From Owenia fusiformis (Eukaryota > Annelida > Polychaeta > Sabellida > Oweniidae): a DNA stretch of 64,000 bases. The notes under the pieces are model-generated. The model did no database searches and was not told the DNA's origin. It saw only the letters and a list, made by a program, of their open reading frames with translations. The stretch lies in the NCBI GenBank assembly GCA_903813345.2, contig CAIIXF020000004.1, positions 16,043,513 through 16,107,512 of the forward strand. The letters run 5' to 3'. Positions 50,066 through 61,088 of this stretch are shown in pieces. Position 1 is the first letter of the stretch. Every line of letters begins with the position of its first letter. The translations under genes were made by a program, and so were the position numbers.

Positions 50066-50296
50066 CGCTTTGATTCCCCACTATGTATTTTTCAAATCGA
50101 TATTATAAGCTTTGGATACACAAAATATCTATCCCCCTCCCTTGATACATATAGGTTATTTACTGGAATCCATATTCAATCCCGACCAGAAATAACCTAT
50201 TTATTCCATAATACATTCCTCTAAAATGTAACATTTGGATATTGCTTTTATCAATTAGCCAAGGTTAAAAATAACCGGGAAACCAAAAATAGGTTA

Positions 50297-50423
50297 ATAC
50301 GTTCCAATACGATTTTTTCCCGGGTACAATACGATTTTTTCATGTAATACGCTCCAATACGATTTTTTTTCCCGGGGACAATATGATCTTTTTCATGTAA
50401 TACGATTCAATACGATTTTTATT
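50297..50423. repeat. ~60-bp tandem repeat with CCAATACGATTTTTTCCCGGG
   Basis: Roughly two units containing TACG(T/C)TCCAATACGATTTTT, CCCGGG and ACAATA(C/T)GAT(T/C)TTTTTCATG. Intronic. An A-rich GAAAAAATGAA region (50560-50705) follows. Confidence 0.65.
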
Positions 50424-50957
50424 CCTTCATATTTCCCTGGGAAAACAGTAGTATTATGGAATTAACTATAAATATTTCCGCACGTTATGTACCTAGAACC
50501 TTAAAAGGTATGGAATACAAATAAATTATTCACAAGGAGGGATTTGATATCACAAGGAAGATATCAATATTTAAAAAGACTTAAAGACTTAAAAAATTAA
50601 AACTATTCTTAAACTCCAAAATTTGAAAAAATGAACATGAAAACTTTGAAAAAATGAAAAATTTGGAAAAATTGAAATTTTCGAAAACATGAAAATGAAA
50701 AAGTAAATAGTTGAAGATGATGAATGCAGATGACACTAAGATTACAAATCGGAAAATGTAATGAATTTTGTTAGGTTGTGCACTTGTACCTTAAACTATT
50801 TGCCAGGTGTAAGGTGATTTTGGGTGTTAAACTACAGTTCGGGGTGGCTTGATTACGACCTGGAGTAAAAAGTTGTAGATGTTGATTTTTATCATGTAAT
50901 GTTTCATGTTATCATATTTAAAAATAGAATCCCTCGTAAAACACTCAAGTAGCTTAC

Positions 50958-51070
50958 TTTCATGAAGATATCCAACTGCTTTATGGCTGCTCGCTCATTC
51001 GCTTGATCTTCAGCAGTTTCCAGTCTTTCAAGCAGAGACTTCAACTCTTCAAGCGTTTCTCCGATCCCGT
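50958..51070 (-). CDS. Helical-region exon after the signal peptide
   Basis: Acceptor ACCACCAG, donor GTAAGC. It enters in phase 1 and exits in phase 0 (113 nt). It encodes GIGETLEELKSLLERLETAE and ERAAIKQLDIFMK, a strongly amphipathic helix. The codon joined with the upstream exon reads Asp. Confidence 0.75.
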
Positions 51071-51442
51071 CTGGTGGTATATAAAAGTGTGAGTTATAAT
51101 GCCTCATTGTAAATCATAATCAACTTACATGTACTATAATCATACAACTAGAATTGATATCAATAAAGGTGTAAGAACTTAGAGCTCGAGGTTGAAGGGG
51201 AATTTCCTAATTAATAATCGAATCATAATAGCAAGGAAAATCAAACGGCAGCTATGATTCCTACCCGATCTTCAATTCTCGAAATCGTTGTTCCCTCTTC
51301 AAAAGAGGAGACGCGAAAATCTTTCCTTATAAGGTCAAAATATTTTCCATGATGCAGTTCGCAGAGGAACAAAATAATTCCTTGTTTTCCCTCATAGGTT
51401 TAACATGGGATTTTCACACCTATTTTTCATATTCATATTCCC

Positions 51443-52280
51443 ATACCACAGGCTGGTATCGAAATAGTTGTCCGCTGTGACGGAGCATGCTATTCCTCAT
51501 AAAAACACTAAGAATACTTCACGATTTATTTTTTAACTTATATGTTTCATTATACCAAAGAAAATTACTTACTCCATGCAATGGATATATCATTTGCTGG
51601 TAACTTTCACTTCTGTTTGAAGTCCAATTACGCTGGGATGAAAAGCTATTGCAAATTGCGCCGGAGTATCATACTTCAAAATGTACCATTTCTTGTTTAA
51701 CTTTCTAATGGCACGATATAGTGACACGATAACATTTACACATGGTTTCAGCATTACTATGAAGGTATAAATGAGATGTTGATGTATTTGGTCTTTTTAA
51801 TTCTTTTATAAAAAATAATGTTTAATTGTTTTGTCCGCTGTGACGGAGCAGCTGCAAATGTAAACTGTGAAAATGCTCCGTCACAGCGGACAAAAAATAT
51901 TCGTATTATTTTTTATAAAAAAATTAAAAAGACGAAATGCGTTAATGTCTCATTAATACATTCAGAGTTATGCTGAAAACATATCTTAATATTACCGTGA
52001 CACTATATCATGCCATTAAAAGTTTAAAAAGAAATGGTACATTTTAGAGTTTGATATTCTGGCGCCGTTTTCAATAGCTTTTACTCCTAGCGTTATTGGA
52101 CTTCAAACAGAAGTGAAGGTTACCCGCAAATGATATACCCATTGCATGGAGCAAGTAATTTTCCTTGATGTAACGAAACATATGAGTTAAAAAATAAAGT
52201 GTGAAGCATTCTTAGTGTTTTTGTACGAAAAAAGCATGCTCCGTCACAGCGGACAATTCTTTCGATACCAGCCTGTGCAT
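51443..52280. mobile_element. Large foldback element with four copies of TGTCCGCTGTGACGGAGCA
   Basis: The termini (ATACCACAGGCTGGTATCGA on the left, inverted at 52258-52280) and the arms are complementary throughout, for example TTTCACTTCTGTTTGAAGTC against its inverse at 52100. The 19-bp CpG-containing motif sits at each outer end and twice at the centre (about 51834 and 51881), facing inward and outward. Intronic; no transposase. Confidence 0.85.
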
Positions 52281-52630
52281 ACGAGAGTACAGAAAAAATT
52301 ATTAGAAACGATTGATCTCTTATTAATCTTAATATAAGTGCTATTTTTTCATTGTATTGATTCATAGTGTGGTGAAAACGATGATTGAAAAGTGAGAAAA
52401 TATTCCGGAAGAGAAGGTCATGTGATCAGTTGACTAGTCGCCATATTGGAAAAAACAATGACATTCGACTTTCAATACTTTCTTGCCAATCATACCGCAC
52501 TACAAACTGCAACATCGATGCAACAACTGAATAAAAGTATTCATCTTCAAATTACATTATAGAGTTACGTTGAAAACCCACAAGCAACTGAGCAGTAGAC
52601 CAAAGAAGACGCGTCGCTATGATCTAGGAC

Positions 52631-52934
52631 CAAGGAGGATTGGCTCCCAGAGTGCAACATCGATATTCTGTCCCATATATGGGCATGTCGTGCTACAAAA
52701 TTTGAATTCCAACAGCCGCCATTTTGTTCACTTCAACATTTGAATCGTAAATTTCGGTCTTATTTCCTAACGAAAAATTCCAAAACTCACAGGAAATGAT
52801 TGAGATATTGGTTCGAATCTTTTGAACTGTTTATTTTGAATTTATAATCGGTTATAATTTCAGAAAATAACGACATCTCGGCGTTTTCATTGTTGGAAAA
52901 TATCGACTTCGATTCTGGGAGCCAATCCTCCTTG
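52631..52934. mobile_element. MITE with 9-bp target-site duplication (304 bp)
   Basis: The termini CAAGGAGGATTGGCTCCCAG are inverted at the right end with about one difference. The 9-bp duplication ATCTAGGAC lies at 52622-52630 and 52935-52943. A 9-bp duplication suggests a Mutator-like superfamily. Confidence 0.85.
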
Positions 52935-54038
52935 ATCTAGGACAATCTGTTCAGTGGTCCGAAAGCAAATCTATAGTACTCGTTTCCGAATTTTGTTGTT
53001 CATTGTATAATCTTTTATTGATTAAACTCGGTATACTGACTATTAAAGCAATGACAAAGAAGAATACTTCGATGGTGTCATTGTTTTATTTAGTGTGCGA
53101 GTGTAAAAACAAAATTGCGTAATTAGTTTGATTTAGAATTTTCGGGTCACGCAAATAGCTACGCGAAATGCATAGTGGGAAAATATTGACCAATCAAATT
53201 TTGTCCTTTTTGAGTGCTTTTTCAGTACATATTTGCGAACGTTCTGATTCAAAGAGCGAAGCGCGAAAGGGAGAATTACCTGGCATGAAACAATTTGGTA
53301 ATAATGCTTCTATAACATTCATCTTAAAACCAAGTATTTAGTAGAGAGATGGACAATTTCTAGTGTTCGAATATTAGGTGATGTTTAATTGCACTCCCGC
53401 GTTACAGACTTCAATAAATGGTTATATACTATCCAAAAATTGGTTCTATCAACGAAGGATTGGGTTTCAGCCAATTACCATTTTACTGCAAGCAGTATTA
53501 TGCAAAGCTTGTGGGTCGAAACCTTGAAGTATTATAATTAACTGAAATGACCTTCCAGTGACAATGGAAGAGTTTAGATATTGGATCGTATTAATTGTAA
53601 TCGACAATTCTAGACAATTGAACAATAAAGCGTAATTTATTGCACATTATGACTACTCGCTGTGGGAATAGTACGTTGTATTAATTAATCATAATAGAAC
53701 AAATGAAGTTCAAAAGACATACCATCCACTATAGTTGTTTGATAGTCGCCGCTTTATTTATTATTAATCAAATGCATTGATAAGTTTCATTTTAAGCGCC
53801 TATTAAATTCAATCCCGAAAGCTCAAATTCAAAATAAGCCATATTATATTCTTGATTCATTCAGTTTTCTCAATTAAATTTATTACATAACTGTTTTTAA
53901 AGTTAAACAGTTCGAAAGCTTTTCGGCATTTAATTACGGTTGTCAACTACCGAAACCATACTGAACACATTACATTACAATATATGTTAAAGAATGAATA
54001 ATGAATTCATACAAGATATGACATTCATTTAAGCTTAC

Positions 54039-54080
54039 CCGAAAGTGTGGATCCAACGAGACAAAGCACAATTGCGCCAA
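54039..54080 (-). CDS. Signal-peptide core exon of the cupredoxin gene
   Basis: Acceptor AAATTTCAG, donor GTAAGC, phase 1 on both sides, 42 nt. It encodes GAIVLCLVGSTLS, the hydrophobic core and cleavage region of a secretory signal. It is short but has a strong acceptor tract and matches phases on both sides. Confidence 0.75.
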
Positions 54081-54184
54081 CTGAAATTTGATTAAAACAT
54101 ATTTTGACATACACAATACAAGCCAATTCATATAAGGAGCTAACATACATGACCTCAGAAATGAACAAATATTATAACTCCGAG

Positions 54185-54330
54185 TTATAATTTCTACGGC
54201 GACCCTGCAGCCTGTAAAGGAGGATACACCGTACGGAGGCCGCAAGGCGAGCGTAGTTTTCCTACGCTCGCCGCAGAAATACACTGATTTAATTGATCTG
54301 CGGTCGACGCACGCCCTCCGTACGACAAAT
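54185..54330. repeat. Imperfect GC-rich hairpin
   Basis: CCGTACGGAGGCCGCA (about 54230) faces its inverse GCACGCCCTCCGTACG (about 54310), and CGAGCGTAG faces CTACGCTCG in the centre. Probably a small foldback remnant in the intron. Confidence 0.6.
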
Positions 54331-54755
54331 GTGACTGGGGTGTTAGGTTTATATTGAGTATGGGCTTGTTAAATATTTTTCAGAAAGAAAATGTTTATTT
54401 TTGATTGAATAACATAAAGCAGATCAAATGCCGTCCTAAATGAAAGGGCAGCATTAGACTCGGTTATTCAGGTGCCAAATCATCACACTAGGGCGTTTAA
54501 ATTGCTAAATACAAGTAAGTTAACATAATCAATTGATTTTGTTACAAAAAACAAGAATTGAATGTTATTGCTCACAATACTACAATTTATCGTATGATCT
54601 GTAAAATGAAGCCCTCTGATTGGTCAGTTCTTGTGCTGTACCAATCTGTATTGCTACTGAGGTTGTCCCCGTTGATCATCTCCGTTGCAATACAGAAAAT
54701 ATTGGTACAGAGGGAACAATCTCAGTAGCAATACAGAGGATCACACGATAAAAAC

Positions 54756-54893
54756 GTTATTGAATGATTTAAAGTGCAATACAGGATATATTCTGTCTCG
54801 ATATTCTGTATTGGCACTCGACTTCGTCTCGTCCCAATACAAAATTTCTCGAACAGAATATATCCTGTATTGCACTTCAAATCATTCAATAAC
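54756..54893. repeat. Hairpin with ~58-bp arms
   Basis: GTTATTGAATGATTTAAAGT with CAATACAGGATATATTCTGT is inverted as ACAGAATATATCCTGTATTG with CATTCAATAAC. The loop is around CACTCGACTTCGTCTCGTC. A further inverted pair of GTATTGCTACTGAG words lies just upstream (54650-54740). Confidence 0.8.
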
Positions 54894-55054
54894 TTATAAC
54901 CAGTCTATACATGTATCTTTCATTTGTCATTTCAAAGGGCAATTAATTTAGTTTCTACACGAGTGATGCCTTCATAGATCAAAATAGAATTCCCTGTTTG
55001 GTCAAGTTCTCATAATCTATATTTCAGATTCTTTATGAAAATATATCTACTTAC

Positions 55055-55076
55055 CGAAAAATCTCCCGCTTTCCAT
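55055..55076 (-). CDS. Start exon of the cupredoxin gene
   Basis: ATG at 55076, seven codons (MESGRFF) plus one base, donor GTAAGT. It splices in phase 1 to the 54080 exon, giving a classic signal peptide with a charged n-region followed by FFVGAIVLCLVG. A TTTTTTCTACAG acceptor lies five bases upstream of the ATG, so a further non-coding 5' exon is expected. A candidate ends at about 55886 before GTATGTTAC. Confidence 0.72.
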
Positions 55077-55499
55077 ACTGACTGTAGAAAAAATGATATA
55101 TAAATACAATGATATATTTACACATTGATATATTAATGCATTGATATGTTAATACATTGATAGCTTTCAACCTTGCTTTTGTCGGATACACATATGACCG
55201 AATGAATACTTTTATTGTACTTTATCCGATGAAATATATAGAAATATATGGACATGATAGGACATTATATCAAAATCGTTACTATATAGTGCACATTGTA
55301 GCAGAAAACCACTTAGTTCACTTAAAGACAGAATCAGATCTAGCAATTACTTTAATAACTTTAATTTGGTGCTTTATCTTGACGAAAATTGTTTCAATTT
55401 TAGAATACTTTGGGCTTATATCATTCCTTGCCATGTCTATTTTGTAAGATTTCCCTAAATAAATACTTTAGTTGAGGAAAACTAAAGATTTTTACATTA

Positions 55500-58035
55500 A
55501 TGATATCATTTGTCTAAAAGAATGCTTACCATTTTGGAGAATTTAAATGTTTTCCCACAATTTTGCACTTTAAATCCTTTTAAATAACTTCACCAATTGA
55601 CAACGTATCAAAGATCTTTTTGAGATATTATATTTGATATTGTAAGGAATACATTGGTAGTTCAATTGTCATATTACTTGCAATTTTGTCACTCCCTATG
55701 TATCTGATTCTGCCTGCAATGACTAGTTTTCAAATCTACATTTGAAAAGATGTTCATCGACACAGTGAATTATAGCTCGATTACAGACTGGTGTGACATA
55801 TTCAACAAAATATGTATATAAAATGAACATATAATTATGAAACTAAAGACATATAAACAAAAATTGTAACATACCTATCCGCCTGTTATCCTATTTTAGG
55901 TGAACAGAGTTGGCGCAGGACATATATTGATAACTGTTTCAATCGATCGTTTACAAACACAAACAAAGTTTACATTTTTAAAATATCTGACAGTCTCTTT
56001 GTTTGGAGGCACTGCGCTATTGTACTACAAACAAAAGTGAAGTCATTACTCGAGTAAACACCCGTGCTTATATTTCAATATTGTGCATGTCAGCTGTGGA
56101 AAAATATGTTTATTTGAAAGGCGTACCAATGTCAATGACATGAAATAGAATGAATAATATGTTTTATCACAAACTAATAACGTCACAAAAGTTTGCTGAC
56201 GCGGTACTTCTGCTATTTCGTTTTATCTTCTGCATGATAGCTTTATACATATGATATGATTTTAAACGAATATACATATGAATATAATCAAATGTTTTCA
56301 CAAACGGAAAGGCCACAAAATGTCTACAAGTATTGCTTGAAAGTATGATTCACCTTAAACATACATCCGTTGTTGCCTTTTACCTTCATTGATCTTCATT
56401 TTTAATCCACAAACAATGTTTTTCAATTAATTTTTTTAGACTTCTGATTTGCCTCTGCGTCATGTGCATTTGAAAGTATATAATTTGGATATGATATACA
56501 AACCGGTAAGATATGCCCTTGACAAATTAAGTCATTCTTGTACGGTAGCTTCGAGGAAAAAACAATGACAATTGGGTCAATGAACATTGCTTCCTGTAAA
56601 ACCTCTTGCCAAAACACATTTTCTTTGGTACACCAAAAATAAGTCCGGATTCATTTGATGAGTCGATAAGAAAGCAAATTACCAAATATTGTATCCAATT
56701 ATGCATTGTCGTGAACTGTCAGCCTGGTAGTTCGTTTTCAGTGATTAAAACGGTTGTAGCAGTCGTCATATTCAACCGTCGTGTTCGATTCAAGTAACAC
56801 CTTGCACGCAATTACTGCCCTTCCTTGTTTGGGTCTGAATGTTAAGATTAAGATAATAAGCAAGCCCATAAAGCTGAGATCTGCGGCTACTCGAGCTATG
56901 ATCGTACATTTTGGGGTGCTTATAATGGTTAAGCAATACTATAGTCTACTTTCTAAACAAATAGATAATATCGGGAACACCAATATACAAAAAATAAAAG
57001 CCTACAACTTTTTAGAAAATCAAGGAAGCTATGGTATATTTGCTAGATCGATGATATCACTGGTCTTACCGTTTTAAATTTGCAATAAGTTTATCCTGTT
57101 TTGTGCTTGTAATTATAATCTATTGCTTATTAGTATGCATGAGGGAATATGTCATCCGAGAAGTCAGTATAGCATATGGTGTATCACCCAAAATCAAAGG
57201 GATCGAATACATTGCATACCATATCAGACAACTAAATAACATAGAGTGCGTATTATATATATTGCACATTTTATCATATTGAAATGTGGAACATAAGTAT
57301 TTCAAAACTTAGAAATACCATTTCAAGCATAACCATATGCCCAAGGAAAGTAGTACTTAGCTCAATTAGAAGATCTTCTATATTGACATAATTATTACTT
57401 TTTTCCTAGGCCTATGAAATGTTACAAAGGCTCGATAGTTGCAGCAATTCAAATTTTTAGGCTGTTTTGATTAGCACTAATGTGATATGTTATTGTTAGC
57501 AGCATATGCATTTTGAGATATCATTATTTTATTGCTTAAATATATCATTCATTCTTGAATAAAGATGGCACGAGGACGATGCATTGCGCCAATAACATAC
57601 AATTACAAAAGGTATATTTTGAACTGACCATATACATATATTTTTTAGGTTTGAATTCATGATTTTTTGTAATTCTGCAATTTAATTTTCTTGATTTTTC
57701 TCTCTTTTGATTAAGAATTCAGGCTGAAGATTTAATTAAAAGTTCAAACCTGTAAAACTTGGCACAGCTTTTTTCCATGACGTCATTAATATGTTTTGTG
57801 TTGTCGGCTCTCAAAATAAAAAAGGATTTTCAAAATTAATGCAAATGATGCGTGACTTTAGGTATTAACGTCATGGTTACTGTTATCTTAACATGGAATA
57901 TTCATTTTAACACTGATTTCTCTCGTTTCATTATACTGAATTGACGTTATTTCATTTTCATATCTTCTCATAGACTTGCCAGGAACAATTAGTTATTAAT
58001 TGTTATTTGTAGTTTGTTTTCTTGTGTTTATCATG
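55500..58035. other. No gene recognised
   Basis: Short ORFs on both strands (for example 56781-57077 plus) show no domain, repeat or splice support. The promoter of the cupredoxin gene and the missing 3' exons of the 61-kb gene should lie in or near this interval, but I cannot place them. Confidence 0.45.
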
Positions 58036-58039
58036 TAAC

Positions 58040-59022
58040 AAGGGTTGTTCAAAAAGTTTTGCACACATATGTATTATTGTGAAAATAATGGACCAATCCT
58101 GTTCATCATTGGTAGGTTTGTGCCCATATCTTATTCTCTTACACTGTCATGTCAACGTTTCATGGATATACTACTTAACATTTTACGGTTGTTGTAGTAA
58201 CCAAGGTGATGCGGCTTTTTGTCCCTATCATTTTGTAAATGATAACTAGTAATACATAAAGATGAGTGTTACTAAACAAGCTAAATAAGCTTGTACATAA
58301 CCTGTCAACTTAAATTTAAACAATTTCTAGTATTGTTCTCATGGCAAATGTGAATCTTATCTCAACCCATCTTGTTTTCTTTAGTTATGCCAAATAATGA
58401 CCGTAAACATACTCCCCAAGTTCTCATATATTCAGGGAATATTGGAGAATATGGCTCGAAATAATAAAGTTGGAGCAGAAAACATTGACAGAATTTGATA
58501 AAGAATGGGAAAACAGCACTACACACGTTATATTGATTCATGCATTAAGACATATTACGTATGATGACTCTAAAAGGCATTGCTTAGTATTCCAAGATGG
58601 AATTAGAGAGGGGAAATTAAACGTATTGAGGGTAGTTGCAGTTATGAGAAGGCTTGATATCCTATGGGTAGGCTAATTCAGACATTTACTTATGGACTGG
58701 ACATAATGCTACAAGTATAATAAATTACTGAAAAGTACTGTAAGACTACATATTAAGTACTGTATATTTAGATTAGATATTAATTAGTTATAACATAACC
58801 TGATTAACAGCTGAAAGGACAAAGATTGGCTGAACCATTTCATCCTATCAAGGCATTCACAAAATCAATTGAATTTAATGACGTCATATGGACCATGGTT
58901 TTGAAATTTCATATAAGCTTGTAAGAGGGGTCACATACTACAGCTGTATCAAATTTCACCTAAAAATAATAGAACTGCTTGTCTTGAGAAGTTTTCGTGC
59001 AAAACTTTTCGAATGACTCTTG
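58040..59022. mobile_element. Mariner-like element remnant (~980 bp)
   Basis: The ends AAGGGTTGTTCAAAAAGTTT and, inverted, CAAGAGTCATTCGAAAAGTT, share AAAAGTTTTGCAC, typical of mariner-class termini. A small plus-strand ORF (58470-58676) reads HALRHITYDDSKRHCLVF but is not a transposase that I recognise. Confidence 0.55.
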
Positions 59023-59155
59023 TGCATGTGATTTTCCTTTTCGACAACTGTGTTTACGAAAACATTATACATTAATTTTATTTTTGTACATTTTATGCTT
59101 TCGAGATTTGAAAGAGTCTAACTAACTTTACAACAGTTATTCAACAACCTTCAGA

Positions 59156-59273
59156 CAACGTTTTTCCTAGTATGGAAATAAATATATATAGATATATGTA
59201 TGTGTTTGACTATACAACGTTTTTTCTAGTATGGAAATAAATATATATAGATATATGTATGTGTTCGACTATA
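59156..59273. repeat. ~59-bp tandem duplication
   Basis: Two copies of TAGTATGGAAATAAATATAT ... ATGTATGTGTT(T/C)GACTATAC lie directly beside the donor site at 59278. Confidence 0.85.
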
Positions 59274-59278
59274 CTGAC

Positions 59279-59431
59279 CTGGTTTAGGGACAAAGTGTAA
59301 AAAGTGAAATGGTTCCGGAATGGTCAAATCAGTAATGAAATCCGCACACATCCAAGCCCTAGTGATATTTGTTGGGTATAGAACAGGGTCAGTCACACGA
59401 CATATAATGGTCTTGCCTTCTGTACCTTGCC
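59279..59431 (-). CDS. Secreted modular gene, exon 4
   Basis: Acceptor TTTTTCAG, donor GTCAGT, phase 1 on both sides, 153 nt. It completes the second module started on exon 3: GTEGKTIICRVTDPVLYPTN, ITRAWMCADF. The D-P-x-x-x-P-x-x-I-x-x-x-W pattern parallels DTALTPVTITEVVW in module 1. No stop is reached, so further exons must follow at lower coordinates. Confidence 0.75.
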
Positions 59432-59780
59432 CTGAAAAATAAAATAACATCAATTGTTTTCTTGTGAGATGATGCGCTCTTAATGCAAAGGGCCAATTAT
59501 AAATGTCCACTTCCATCGAATGTATCATATTAAATAGTAGTATACAATCACAAAACGTTTATTGTGAATCTAGTGAACGTGATAGAAAATCGCGTTCTGA
59601 ATTTATAAACATTTTATAATTAGCAATACGAGAAATCACAACTCCTAAAAAGTCTCCTTCATCATAGCTTTCCCTTCTTAGTTACTGTGAATAAAATCCC
59701 TAGGGAAATGTAAATTGGCTCAAAAAGGAGCTGTAGTGTGGTCTGACCAAACACACTTTATTTTTTTTATACATTTTTAC

Positions 59781-59987
59781 CTAATACCCATTCTGATGAG
59801 GTAGAGAGATAATACAGATGAAGATCTCTAAATATAGAAATATAGCCGAGTGTCGGCTTCATCCATTGGTATACAGGTCTATGATTGATGACGTCACCCG
59901 TTGTGTTGTATAATCCCCGTAAGTAAGAGAATCGATTGTCGGTGTTATTGTCAAGTATGAGCAGGCGACCCCTGCGCTGTCCCCTCT
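59781..59987 (-). CDS. Secreted modular gene, exon 3: second RPVY/LYYL module
   Basis: Acceptor TGTTTTAG, donor GTAAAA, phase 1 on both sides, 207 nt. It encodes LLILDNNTDNRFSYLRGLYN, VINHRPVYQW, LHLYYLSTSSEWVLG. This pattern (small residues, N-x-RPVY, LYYL, W-V-(L/I)-G) is one I associate with a repeated module of invertebrate extracellular proteins; I cannot give it a database name. Confidence 0.78.
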
Positions 59988-60200
59988 CTAAAACATTTAA
60001 AATATGTTGTTATTGCAAAAGCTGTACTATTTGGTCGTTAATACATCGCATCAAAATTGATATAGCTAGGGAAGACATCTACATACAACTTAGAGACATC
60101 TTTAGATGATTTACCTTTACATTCATGTTATAAGGATTCAAATGTATTTATTCAATGGATCAAGGCCTCATTACGCATATTTTACATCTCTAAAGCTCAC

Positions 60201-60533
60201 CATCATCGCACTTAATGCGTGACACAATCTCTTGCATCCCATCTGTCCAAACGACTTCCGTGATAGTCACTGGAGTCAAGGCTGTATCCAACACCGACAA
60301 TTCATATGATGTATCAACTATATTTACACTACCGCTAACACCCCAAAGGCAGGAATTAATGCTTTCACCAAAGCAGATAAACTTCAAAAACGCTGAATTA
60401 GATTCATGTACATATATTGGACGATCGTTTTGCGTTATATTGGGTACCAGAAAATAGTATCCATATAACTTTATCACGTCCGGGTTGCTTGTGATAGAAC
60501 TGTAATTCGCTGATAGGTAAAACACTTGACAAG
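60201..60533 (-). CDS. Secreted modular gene, exon 2: first RPIY/W module
   Basis: Acceptor CTCTTTCAG, donor GTGAGC, phase 1 on both sides, 333 nt. It encodes CQVFYLSANYSS, LYGYYFLVPN, NDRPIYVHESNSAFLKFI, SCLWGVSG, DTALTPVTITEVVW. It contains a whole module in one exon, whereas module 2 is split. The plus-strand ORF over it is a shadow. Confidence 0.78.
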
Positions 60534-60757
60534 CTGAAAGAGACGACAGGCATTGAATTAGTACGGAAATAAAGATAAGCAACGATAGTTGATGGTTAAT
60601 AAAATTTCGTATTATATACGTGTAGCATAATGCTTTCGATCTTGTTCGTATTTTTGTCAGACATTTTAAATGTTTTACAGATATTTGGCATTTATTTGAC
60701 AATATCATATTGCCAAAGGAATCGTCAATGTCATGATTGATATAGGCCAACACATAC

Positions 60758-61088
60758 CTTTTATTACGTTCCTTCGGTGTCTATATTCCATCAAAAAGCT
60801 ATTGACACCACGTCCTTGTTTGAGATCACTATTAAATTTCTTTCCAACATTAACGTTCTTGTGATGGCTGCCGTTGTCTTTGATAATCCGTTCTTTTAGT
60901 TCCTGACCAATGCCATGTTTAAGGCTGTAATTCTGCTCAGTTTCGACATCATTGTAAAATCCAGAATCACTGAAGTTATCCAAACTGGATTTATTTTTAA
61001 AAGTAATGGATTTAGTGTCTGAAAATCGCCAAATGTTTAGAATAAGATATAAGAATACTATAAGCCTTGAGAAGTATGTTGTTATCAT
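60758..61088 (-). CDS. Secreted modular gene, exon 1: signal peptide
   Basis: ATG at 61088; MITTYFSRLIVFLYLILNIW is a signal peptide or anchor. A hydrophilic, Asn/Lys-rich stretch follows, with RHRRN near the end (possible basic cleavage site). Donor GTATGT, phase 1 (331 nt). Joined to exon 2 the split codon reads Ala before CQVFYL. The function is unknown, probably extracellular. The open frame beyond the donor runs on only 40 bp. Confidence 0.75.

Larger units (their letters stand above)
17462..55076 (-). other. Gene model: secreted multi-cupredoxin (phytocyanin-like) protein
   Basis: Assembled from GT/AG splice sites and domain continuity. Exons 5'->3' are 55076-55055, 54080-54039, 51070-50958, 49241-49073, 45631-45474, 45322-45058, 44836-44750, 43294-43158, 42463-42289, 41900-41814, 40930-40268, 21298-21212, 19867-19211, 18101-18006 and 17673-17462. 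They sum to 2,970 nt, exactly 990 codons with stop, and every junction phase matches. Protein order: signal peptide (1-21), Lys/Glu-rich helical region (22 to about 250), Thr linker, cupredoxin 1 (about 258-365), Thr linker, cupredoxin 2 plus acidic tail (390-639), its duplicate (640-887), cupredoxin 3 (888-989). The 5' third has no close family that I recognise. The copper domains follow the plant phytocyanin pattern: His in HNV, Cys-x4-His, an axial Met/Gln and a Cys pair. Function (copper binding, extracellular) is inferred. Exons at 21298 and 19867 duplicate those at 41900 and 40930, and exon 39053-38879 is out of phase. Confidence 0.75.

Noticed and set aside
53727-53755. Short exon between the signal-peptide exon and exon 51070 (donor GTATGT at about 53729)
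   Set aside because: The stretch from the nearest AG is 29 nt and breaks the frame; direct joining of 54039 to 51070 keeps the frame without it.
56490-56598. Minus-strand exon-like stretch (acceptor GTTTTACAG, Ig-like KNDLICQGHI) as a further exon of the 61-kb gene
   Set aside because: It is open only in phase 0, whereas the preceding exon (59279) ends in phase 1, and the donor GTTTGT is weak; no intermediate exon was found.
58470-58676. Plus-strand 68-residue ORF inside the mariner-like remnant as a transposase fragment
   Set aside because: No catalytic or helix-turn-helix block recognisable; recorded only as an ORF within the element.
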